From NCBI GenBank assembly GCA_964650905.1, contig CAZYVH010000043.1, forward strand, positions 1 to 22,549: DNA of 22,549 bases. Direction: 5' to 3'. The notes beneath the pieces are model-generated. The model was not told the DNA's origin. It did not search any database and worked only from the letters and a program-made list of their open reading frames with translations. This DNA comes from SZUA-36 sp964650905. Lineage in GTDB: Bacteria; Pseudomonadota; Gammaproteobacteria; Xanthomonadales; SZUA-36. The position numbers and the translations under genes are program-made. Position 1 is the first letter of the stretch, and each line of letters begins with the position of its first letter. Of this stretch, positions 6,602 through 13,718 are shown one piece after another.

Positions 6602-7902
6602 TCACCTAATCGCTGATATACCGAGAAGGTTACGTGCAATGATCAACTTCTGAATTTCCGATGTTCCATCCGGAATGGTCGCCATACGGGCATCGCGAAA
6701 CATGCTTTCAATACCTGTCTCAACGGCCAGACCCATGGCGCCATGCACCTGGATGGCGTGGGACGTGATCCTCACCCCGGCCTCCGAGGCGTAATACTTC
6801 GCCATCGAACACGCCGTATCACACCTGATCCCCTGATCGACGCTGCAGGCGGCCCGGTATAGCAGCAAGCGCGCGCACTCCAGCTCGGTCGCCATTTTGG
6901 CAATGTGATCCTGTACCAGTTGGTGACCACCAATGGGTTTACCCCACTGTTCGCGAGTCTGGGCATAAGAAATTGATGCATCCAGCGCCGCCTGGGAAAC
7001 ACCGNNNNNNNNNNNNNNNNNNNNNNNNNNNNNNNNNNNNNNNNNNNNNNNNNNNNNNNNNNNNNNNNNNNNNNNNNNNNNNNNNNNNNNNNNNNNNNNN
7101 NNNNTTCGCGAGTCTGGGCATAAGAAATTGATGCATCCAGCGCCGCCTGGGAAACACCGACAGACAGGGCAGCGGCAAAACAACGTGCGATTTCAAGATC
7201 CCTCAAGGTATGGGCCAGGCCCATACCTTCATCTCCAAGTAGTTTACTTTCAGGAATCCAGACGTCGTCAAATATAAGCTCAGCGGAAGAAAAACCTTTG
7301 TGCCCGATGAGGGCTATCTCCCGTGTCTGATAAGCAGCGCGGTCAACAAGGAAACGGGTCAGTCCTTTTTTCCCTTCGTCCGTTCGGGCAACCAGCACAC
7401 AAAAATCCGAAACACCGCCATTGGATATCCATAACTTCCTTCCATTGAGACGGTAGCCGTCCTTATCCTTACGCGCTGTGAGCCTTACCCTGGAAGGCTC
7501 CGAGCCGGCACCGGATTCGGATACGGCCTGGCAGGCGATCAAATCTCCTGAAACAGTACCATCCAGATAACGTTTCTTTTGTGCCTGCGTGCCATCCCGG
7601 AGCAACATTGCTGCAACCGATGCATTAATGAAAGCAGCGGCCGCAAGGCTGGGAAAGACCCTGAAGAGTTCCTCCACCATCAAAATGGTTGTAAAACAAT
7701 CTAACCCGGGGCCACCTTCCTGCTCGGGCACACACCAGCCAAGAATGCCAAAGTCGGATATTTTGTGAAACAAGTCGTGCAGAACCTCCTTGGGAATCAA
7801 TTGATCACGATATTTGCGGGCGGGTTCTGTCAGTTCTGCAACGGCAAATTTGCGTATGCTCTCGACGATCAGTTGCTGTTCTTCGTTCAGTGAAAAATCC
7901 AT
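6602..7902 (-). CDS. Acyl-CoA dehydrogenase (intact once the artificial gap is removed)
   Basis: A flavin-dependent acyl-CoA dehydrogenase. Reading from ATG 7902 gives 266 codons up to the second scaffold gap, ending SYAQTRE. The same 55 bp recurs before the gap, and reading continues from 6949 for 115 codons (QWGKPIGGHQ to LLGISAIR). Removing the 155-bp insertion (100 N plus one 55-bp copy) gives one 381-residue protein, the normal family length. Segments include SESGAGSEPS and RKLWISNGGVSDFCVLVA in the FAD and substrate region and DGTSEIQKLIIARNLLG near the C-terminus. Where most family members have Glu in Y-E-G-T, this one has Asp in IPDGTSE, so the catalytic base may be Asp. It lies 77 bp downstream of the acyl-CoA ligase and is probably co-transcribed with it, oxidising its CoA ester product. 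Confidence 0.9.
6950..7159. repeat. 55-bp direct repeat flanking the scaffold gap (assembly artefact)
   Basis: The 55 bp at 6950-7004 and at 7105-7159 are identical and lie immediately on either side of the 100 N. They begin TTCGCGAGTCTGGG and end GGGAAACACCG. This is what results when two contigs with overlapping ends are joined with a default gap rather than merged. The true sequence probably has a single copy. Confidence 0.93.
7005..7104. other. Scaffold gap of 100 N inside the acyl-CoA dehydrogenase gene
   Basis: Exactly 100 N with identical 55-bp flanks. The gap plus one repeat is 155 bp, not a multiple of 3, so it produces an apparent frameshift in the acyl-CoA dehydrogenase gene that is not biological. 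Confidence 0.97.
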
Positions 7903-7979
7903 ATATCCGTCTCAATCACGTTAAATTATTTTGCTCTCGAATCCCGGTCGTCAACGGATCTTCCCCCTGCTCAAGTACG

Positions 7980-9518
7980 TTACAACGGCCGGTCATAATC
8001 TTTCCAATAGGGTTGCCGGAGAACATTTTTCATCACCTTGCCTGTCGCATTTTTTGGCAGATTATCTATGAACACAATGGTTTTGGGCTTTTTATAAGCG
8101 GTCATGCGCTCAGCGCAATGTTGTTTTATTTCATTGGCAGTTACTAACTTATGGGGCCTCAGGACAATTGTCGCGCACACCGATTCACCGTAGACCTCAT
8201 CAGGAATGCCAAACACCGCGACTTCTGAAACCGCCGGATGACTGCTGATGAACTCCTCGACTTCCTTTGCGTAGATGTTCTCCGCGCCACTGATGATCAT
8301 GTCTTTCGCACGCCCCACGACAGTGAAATACCTACCCTCTTCAACCCTGGCAAGGTCGCCGGTATAGACCCACCCTTCACGGACCGCTTTATCACTCGCC
8401 TGCCGATTGTTCAAATAACCTATCATGGTATTGTCTGACTTACTGATAATTTCCCCGACATCGCCAACCGGTACATCATTACCGCTATCATCAACAATCC
8501 GGATTTCACAGTTAACCATCTCCCGCCCGGTGCACAAGGCCCTTTCCGCGTGATCCTCAGGTCTCAAGACCGCAACAAGACCGCTTTCGGTTTGCCCATA
8601 AAACTGGTAAAAGCCTGAGTGAAATATCGATCTGGCCCTGTTGTAAACCCGGGAGGAAATGGGTGATGCCCCGTAATATAATTTCTGCAGAGATGAGAGT
8701 TCAAATTTCTGTACATTTTCACTCTCAACTATCATGGCAAGCATAGTTGGAACCCACATGACCAGAGTGACACGATGTCGTTCAACCATGCCCAGTGTTT
8801 TTTCTGCATCAAAACTTCCCGACATGATAAATAGTGATGCACCCCTCATCAGTAGTGGCGCTACCACGGCAAATATTCCCGCGGCATGGAAAAACGGAAG
8901 ATTAACCAGACCGATTTCGTTACATCCGATATCCCCTTCGATGATCACCGAGTGAAATGTGCCCATTAAAGAACGGTGGGAAAAAAGCACGCCTTTGGGG
9001 GTTCCGGTTGTACCGCTGGTGTACATCAATGCAACAGCCACACCTGAGGTCATTGCAACCTCAGGTTGCCTGTCCGATGAGCCAGACAAAAAGCTCTCGT
9101 AAGAACTCCAGCCAGGCCGGTCGGCGCCGGAAAGCTGCACACATATCGGCGCTGCTTTAAAGCGCTGGCAACACTTATCCACCCGATCAATCTGCTGTTC
9201 ACCCACAAACAGGATTTTTGGTTCTGCGTCATTAACAATGTGTACCAGTTCATCGCCAAGATACGCAGGGTTTATGGTTTGAAATATGGCTCCGCATTTT
9301 GCCACCGCGAAAAACAGCACAATGTATTCCAGGCAATTGCCCGACATGATACCGATTCTGTCGCCGAGGCCAATACCCGTTTCCAGCAGGTTTTGGGCCA
9401 CGTTGTTGGAGACTTGATCGAGCTTCCGATAGCTAAGGTTTCTGCCCTGATGGGTCAGTGCCCTTTTCTCCCCATAGCGCTTCGCGCCAAGTCTTGTGAT
9501 GTCTCCAACAAACTGCAT
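7980..9518 (-). CDS. Acyl-CoA synthetase / carboxylate-CoA ligase (AMP-forming)
   Basis: A 512-residue member of the ANL superfamily that activates a carboxylic acid to its CoA thioester by way of an acyl-adenylate. Conserved motifs are YTSGTTGTPKGV (166-177, phosphate-binding loop), YGQTES (307-312), YTGDLA (385-390), the hinge region GRAKDMIISGAENIYAKEVEE (about 402-422) and the C-terminal catalytic Lys494 in PKNATGK. All residues needed for activity appear to be present. It has the general look of medium or long-chain fatty-acid or aryl-acid CoA ligases; the substrate cannot be fixed by eye. It is followed after 77 bp by the acyl-CoA dehydrogenase on the same strand and divergent from the marR gene, with the operator-like palindrome at 9651-9672 in between. 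Confidence 0.93.
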   Translation of the reverse strand: MQFVGDITRLGAKRYGEKRALTHQGRNLSYRKLDQVSNNVAQNLLETGIGLGDRIGIMSGNCLEYIVLFFAVAKCGAIFQTINPAYLGDELVHIVNDAEPKILFVGEQQIDRVDKCCQRFKAAPICVQLSGADRPGWSSYESFLSGSSDRQPEVAMTSGVAVALMYTSGTTGTPKGVLFSHRSLMGTFHSVIIEGDIGCNEIGLVNLPFFHAAGIFAVVAPLLMRGASLFIMSGSFDAEKTLGMVERHRVTLVMWVPTMLAMIVESENVQKFELSSLQKLYYGASPISSRVYNRARSIFHSGFYQFYGQTESGLVAVLRPEDHAERALCTGREMVNCEIRIVDDSGNDVPVGDVGEIISKSDNTMIGYLNNRQASDKAVREGWVYTGDLARVEEGRYFTVVGRAKDMIISGAENIYAKEVEEFISSHPAVSEVAVFGIPDEVYGESVCATIVLRPHKLVTANEIKQHCAERMTAYKKPKTIVFIDNLPKNATGKVMKNVLRQPYWKDYDRPL

Positions 9519-9650
9519 GAATAAGGGTTAAACAAGATTGCCGTCATTTCGGCAAAACTGTAATTGCTCAGTTGGTGTTTCAGATGGTATCAAAAGCTTT
9601 TCCTTTAAGCCGAACATTTCACCAGTCAGTAGCGGGCTTCATTACAGTAT

Positions 9651-9672
9651 ATTAATATCATATGTTATTATC
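9651..9672. promoter_or_regulatory. Operator-like palindrome between the acyl-CoA ligase and marR genes
   Basis: This 22-bp site matches the perfect palindrome at 11339-11360 at 18 of 22 positions and is itself nearly symmetric around CATATG, with TGTTATTAT on the right. It lies in the 290-bp divergent region between the ligase start (9518) and the marR start (9809). A further half-site, TGTTATT, occurs about 20 bp to the right. A MarR-type protein encoded next door is the obvious candidate binder, which would give autoregulation plus control of the ligase and dehydrogenase genes. Apart from this, 9519-9808 holds no gene that I can support. Confidence 0.6.
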
Positions 9673-9808
9673 AATACCATCATGTGTTATTAAAAAAGCA
9701 GACTTGTCAATGTCTCTTGCAGACACTGCCTGACTTTGCTTTTCAAATATGATTCGTTATTCTTCATTTCAATGTTGCATGGTTTTCAGAATTCGGAGAG
9801 GGTGTAAG

Positions 9809-10285
9809 GTGAAAGGAAAGTCCAGCGCAGTCGACTGGAAGTCACTGCCATTGAACGTCGATAATTCTCTTCTCTTCAGGATGGTGCGACTGACCAACTA
9901 CATGTCACAGCACTATAAACACAAACCCATAAAACACTATGGTCTGTCTGCCAGAGATTGGCGCATCATGCTTGCCATAGCCGCTCACCAGGGCGCCTCA
10001 GCCGTGACCATCAGCAAGTTTACCGGTTACGATCAGATGTCCGTTGGTCGAACTGTCAGTAAATTGATTAAACAGAAAAGAGTGCGCCGGATGCATAACC
10101 CCGAGGACAAACGCGCAACATTTTTGTATTTGACCGATGAAGCATGGGGGGCCTATTCAACATTGGCGCAACTGATTCAGGATTTCGAGCAAGAGATTCT
10201 TTCCGTTCTCTCATCGTCTGAACGAAAATCACTGGACGAAATCTTCAGCAAGCTGACCCAGAGTATGCTTGATCATGCGCCCTGA
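9809..10285 (+). CDS. MarR-family transcriptional regulator
   Basis: A winged-helix regulator of 158 residues from the GTG at 9809. I prefer this start because GGAGAGGG lies 6 nt upstream; an in-frame ATG at 9749 would add 20 residues that look unlike the family. The DNA-binding part includes YGLSARDWRIMLAIA, then SKFTGYDQMSVGRTVSKLI (recognition helix region) and RMHNPEDKRATFLYLTDE, the wing with the typical D-x-R. The C-terminal helix is a dimerisation element. MarR proteins usually repress a neighbouring gene until a small aromatic or CoA-linked ligand binds. Divergent placement from the acyl-CoA ligase and the shared palindromes suggest it controls this catabolic cluster. Confidence 0.88.
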   Translation: MKGKSSAVDWKSLPLNVDNSLLFRMVRLTNYMSQHYKHKPIKHYGLSARDWRIMLAIAAHQGASAVTISKFTGYDQMSVGRTVSKLIKQKRVRRMHNPEDKRATFLYLTDEAWGAYSTLAQLIQDFEQEILSVLSSSERKSLDEIFSKLTQSMLDHAP

Positions 10286-10290
10286 TCAGC

Positions 10291-10315
10291 AAAAGTTGTG
10301 ACCACCACTACTTTT
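10291..10315. terminator. Candidate bidirectional terminator between converging genes
   Basis: AAAAGTTGTG (10291-10300) and CACTACTTTT (10306-10315) form a 10-bp stem with one mismatch and a 5-nt loop, with four A and four T at the ends. It lies between the marR stop and the aldolase-family gene, overlapping the latter's stop codon. The T-tracts are short and part of the stem, so efficiency is uncertain. Confidence 0.4.
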
Positions 10316-11285
10316 CAGCAATAGCCAAACCCACTGCCCGCATTGTGTTTTTGGCTCTCTTTTTGTCCCCTCTTCCAAATTTCAGTTTGGGAAACCTCAT
10401 TTCCCCACCCGACATGCCGACCAGTCCCTCCATGTACTTCCACATCTGGTAGTTGTACAGCCCGGTTCGCCCGATCTGGCTTTGCATGGTGTTCAAAAAA
10501 TACTTTCTCAGGGGATCCATTTTCCAGTACAAGACCATGGCCTCATCCATCCTGTCAGTCTGAATGAGATCAAACAAGCGCACCTCCCGGCGGTCTTCAG
10601 GGGTTTGAAATATCTGCCAGGGTGCTGACCCGGACCACTGCATGCCATAGTTACGGATAAAAACAGGCCAGGCTTCATCAAAGGGATGGCTAATTAAGAC
10701 CCTGTCTCCGAACAATCGAAAACATTCATCCATCCATGCATATTCGATAACACCTATTTTCATGGCGACGACATTTTCTATATCGGCCATTTTATTGAGC
10801 AAGGAAGGTGGGAATGAACCGGCAAACGGAAAGTCGTACTTGTGGGACGGGAACAATTCCACTGCCAGATTTGTTGCCTGGCAAATAGCCATGGTGTAAT
10901 CAAATACCTGTTCTGTGGTCCCGGCATGAAAATTGGGATGGTAACTCACCATAATGGAATCGCATCCCACATCTTCTGCAAATTTTGCCATCTCCATATT
11001 TTCTTCGAGTGTTGGATACCGAAGCGAAATTCCGACACCAATCTTTCCCTTTGCCTCATCCACACACCATTGTGTAAACCATTTGTCTTCTTCTTTGCTG
11101 GTCCCCGCGTCATTAACCGTTATCACAGAAAAAAAACCATGCCGGATGAGCTCTCTTACGTCGTGCCGGATTGCCGCTTCATCGAGCAACAATTCATCCG
11201 CTGTAAATGAAGGAAGAATGGTGGCTTCCAGCCCGCGGTAAAATCCTTTGGCCCATTCTTTTGCTTCTGCCTTTGTGTACTTCAT
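10308..11285 (-). CDS. Dihydrodipicolinate synthase / hydratase-aldolase family protein
   Basis: A 325-residue (beta/alpha)8 class I aldolase-family protein. Signs are GLEATILPSF near the N-terminus (19-28), a loop with Gly-Thr-Ser at 61-63 where the family has GTTGE, and NVVAMKIGVIEYAW with the presumed Schiff-base Lys176. The segment before it, HKYDFPFAGSFPPSLLNKMADIENVV, resembles NahE-type hydratase-aldolases of aromatic degradation more than DapA. The Tyr of the usual Y-N-x-P motif is not evident; the region reads VELFPSHKYDF. It therefore may make or break a C-C bond next to a 2-oxo acid, but dihydrodipicolinate synthesis is unlikely. It lies downstream of the carboxylase genes on the same strand, with its own candidate operator at 11339-11360 in the 129-bp gap. 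Confidence 0.85.
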   Translation of the reverse strand: MKYTKAEAKEWAKGFYRGLEATILPSFTADELLLDEAAIRHDVRELIRHGFFSVITVNDAGTSKEEDKWFTQWCVDEAKGKIGVGISLRYPTLEENMEMAKFAEDVGCDSIMVSYHPNFHAGTTEQVFDYTMAICQATNLAVELFPSHKYDFPFAGSFPPSLLNKMADIENVVAMKIGVIEYAWMDECFRLFGDRVLISHPFDEAWPVFIRNYGMQWSGSAPWQIFQTPEDRREVRLFDLIQTDRMDEAMVLYWKMDPLRKYFLNTMQSQIGRTGLYNYQMWKYMEGLVGMSGGEMRFPKLKFGRGDKKRAKNTMRAVGLAIAEK

Positions 11286-11338
11286 GCGTTCAGCCCTTTG
11301 TTTGCCCGAGAAACACCCGTACCCTTTCTTTAATACCT

Positions 11339-11360
11339 TATAATAACATATGTTATTATA
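11339..11360. promoter_or_regulatory. Perfect 22-bp palindrome upstream of the aldolase-family gene
   Basis: A 22-bp exact palindrome centred on CATATG, with arms TATAATAACAT and ATGTTATTATA. It lies 54 bp before the start of the aldolase-family gene and 55 bp after the HyuB-like stop. Close relatives occur at 9651-9672 and more degenerate ones at 5123-5144 and 18288-18309. The size and symmetry fit a MarR dimer site, and a MarR gene lies about 1 kb away. It suggests the aldolase gene has its own regulated promoter. Confidence 0.7.
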
Positions 11361-11414
11361 TATACGCTCCAGTCTCCCCGGTCAGACAATTGCACGGTGG
11401 AAGATACGGTGATC

Positions 11415-13718
11415 TTAGATGTTGAGCTTGATGTCAACCAATGGCGGATCGTCGCGCAGGCAAATTTCTGTTTCCACAAGCGAACCACAAGCGGGACAGA
11501 TAAATTGCCGGAAAACCGGATCGGCATCCACAAATCTTTGCGGATCACCAATCAGGGGGTTGGCATCGGACAATGGCAGGGTCTGGCAAACGCAGGCATC
11601 CTTGTAGTTGTCGTCTGAAGGTCCAAAATCAGCACTGCACCTGGCACAACAGTACCGATACCCAGTGCTGTTTTTGCGCAGATGAAGATTTTCAGTTACT
11701 TCCAAAACCAACGTCCCCTGCAACGTGTCTGCTTTCCTATGCGTGGCATTGATGCGTTCAGCACATACCTTTTCCCGCAGATTGCGGGTTGCCATCACAT
11801 CAACTTCAGTGGTTCCGGGGTGCAGCACAACACCATAGATGTTTCGTGCTGCACTTGCAGATACCATCAGTGCGCTTACATCTTCAGCGACGCTGTCGGG
11901 GTCCCGTTTGATTGGATCATCGAAACCTCCGCCTCCCGACCAGGTGACAGAAAATACATCAGCTGCATTTTGTTGAAAATATTCCTGGCGCAGGGGAACC
12001 GCAATGGGTTCACCGCCAATTTCCATTGCCTCCTCGACAAGGGTTCCCTCCGAAAAACAGCTAAGTACATTGGTATTTTTCGAAAAGGTAATGATATTTG
12101 TTACTGCGGGGTAACCGCCCATCATACCCGCTGATGTCGGTACAGCATTACCCGATGACACGATGTTGTGAATGATCCCGCTCGTGTTGTGCGGGATGAA
12201 CGCAACTTCTGCTGAAAGCCCGCCCCGGAATTTTCCAGCGCCACCAGAATCCGTGATTTCCCGGCGATATAAAACAAGTATTGGATATAGTTGCTCGCTA
12301 TGTTCGACATTGGGTATCTTGCAAATAGGTGTTCGGGTTTGTCCCCCCGTGGAAATTCCATCTGCTTTCGTAAATGCCCCGATTGCACCGGCCAGTGGAT
12401 CGATCAAGCCCATCGCATAAGGTTCCCCCCTTTGGTCAGTGCCATTAAACAAAACAGTCGGGAATTGGCTGGTACCGCCTGTGCACATGATATCATTGCG
12501 CATTTTTTGATCCGAATACACCATCTTGGCGAGGACGTTATAGGTCGGGTAAAGTGCTATTTCCATGGATTGCACGGGAGCCGTTGAAACGGATGCCGGG
12601 TGACGCGCGCAGGTGAAAGTACCTGGTGTAGGGTCAAAAGTTATGTGGCGCAATGCACCCCCGATTGCAAAAGATTGTTCCCAGCATAAAACCTGGTTGA
12701 CCGCCACCATGATGGACCCGCGCCAGCCTGAATACGTGGCGTTCATTGCGCCGTCCTGAAGTGCGGTCCCGGCATTCTCGAAAGTCAGATGGTCAGCTTC
12801 CTTGCGTAACAACAAATGAGCGGCATAAACTTTTCTATCCCCCGGACGGCAACACTCAACATAGGTTCTTTCCCGCCACTCACCATCCGGTAAACGCTTT
12901 AATTTATCCAGAAAGGCTATTTCCCCATTTGAGAGTATTTTTTTCATCACACCCTTGACAACTTCAGGGCCATAACGATTGACCAGGTTCAGTATTCGCT
13001 CTTTTGCAGCCATGTTGCCTGCCAACTGTGCGCGAAAATCAAGGGCAACGATCTTGGGGCTTCTTGACGATCTCAGATAAATTTCTTCAACATCGCGTCT
13101 GATTACGTTTCCTTCGACTATTTTGATGGGTGGAATCAGAATGCCTTCATCAAAGGTCGATTCCGCCGATGGACAGAAACTGGCTGGTGTAATACCACCA
13201 ATATCGTGTTGGTGGAGGCAATTGGTGACCCAGCAGAACAGTTCCCCTTCCCAGAAGATGGGACAAATGAGCATCACATCCATTTGATGGGCCGCCCCCA
13301 CCCAGGGGTCGTTGGCAAGAAACATGTCACCGTCTGTAATCCCCGGATTGTCAGATCGGTTTTCAAGTATCCATTTGACCTGGGTGTCCGTTACCCCTGA
13401 CATGTATTGCATATAGGGGCCAAAATACACAAATTCCGCATCCTCGGTGAGGATGGAAGGGTTCAGGTCGAAAGCATATATGGCAACCGGTGATCCGGAG
13501 ATGCGTTGAATCGTAGCGCCGTGCTCTTCATTAATGTTCCAGAGATTGTGCCGAATGACTTCGTAACTTACCGGGTCAATGTCATCAGACCAGGTGTTGT
13601 GCAAGCGCAGCTTTGGAGAAATTTTCAGCTTTGCTCCGGGTATATACGGCTCTGTAATGCCATCAAAGGCAACGTCCTTTAACTCGCTGACTTTCGGCAT
13701 TATCACAGGCATGCTCAT
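11415..13718 (-). CDS. HyuB-like carboxylase subunit with fused acetone-carboxylase-gamma zinc domain
   Basis: A 767-residue hydantoinase B / oxoprolinase-family protein. Residues about 45-600 are the HyuB domain, with DMFLANDPWVGAAHQMDVML (His144 and Asp147) and CLHQHDIGG (His169, His171), which match the family's metal-site region, and GGAGKFRGGLS near 492-502. The last 80 residues carry CCARC (690-694), CVC (709-711), CPAC (741-744) and end in LRDDPPLVDIKLNI, which resembles the small gamma subunit of acetone carboxylase. Acetone and acetophenone carboxylases add bicarbonate to a ketone using ATP, so this fusion points to that group rather than to a plain hydantoinase or 5-oxoprolinase. 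Its start overlaps the HyuA-like stop by 4 bp (ATGA), so the two subunits are coupled. The substrate is not predictable from sequence. Confidence 0.87.
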   Translation of the reverse strand: MSMPVIMPKVSELKDVAFDGITEPYIPGAKLKISPKLRLHNTWSDDIDPVSYEVIRHNLWNINEEHGATIQRISGSPVAIYAFDLNPSILTEDAEFVYFGPYMQYMSGVTDTQVKWILENRSDNPGITDGDMFLANDPWVGAAHQMDVMLICPIFWEGELFCWVTNCLHQHDIGGITPASFCPSAESTFDEGILIPPIKIVEGNVIRRDVEEIYLRSSRSPKIVALDFRAQLAGNMAAKERILNLVNRYGPEVVKGVMKKILSNGEIAFLDKLKRLPDGEWRERTYVECCRPGDRKVYAAHLLLRKEADHLTFENAGTALQDGAMNATYSGWRGSIMVAVNQVLCWEQSFAIGGALRHITFDPTPGTFTCARHPASVSTAPVQSMEIALYPTYNVLAKMVYSDQKMRNDIMCTGGTSQFPTVLFNGTDQRGEPYAMGLIDPLAGAIGAFTKADGISTGGQTRTPICKIPNVEHSEQLYPILVLYRREITDSGGAGKFRGGLSAEVAFIPHNTSGIIHNIVSSGNAVPTSAGMMGGYPAVTNIITFSKNTNVLSCFSEGTLVEEAMEIGGEPIAVPLRQEYFQQNAADVFSVTWSGGGGFDDPIKRDPDSVAEDVSALMVSASAARNIYGVVLHPGTTEVDVMATRNLREKVCAERINATHRKADTLQGTLVLEVTENLHLRKNSTGYRYCCARCSADFGPSDDNYKDACVCQTLPLSDANPLIGDPQRFVDADPVFRQFICPACGSLVETEICLRDDPPLVDIKLNI

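Noticed and set aside
6772..7902. Acyl-CoA dehydrogenase truncated by a frameshift (pseudogene)
   Set aside because: The frame change is produced by 100 N plus a duplicated 55 bp; one full-length gene results when these are removed.
9749..9808. 20 extra N-terminal residues of the MarR protein from ATG 9749
   Set aside because: They do not resemble MarR N-termini, and the GTG at 9809 has a strong Shine-Dalgarno sequence at the right distance.
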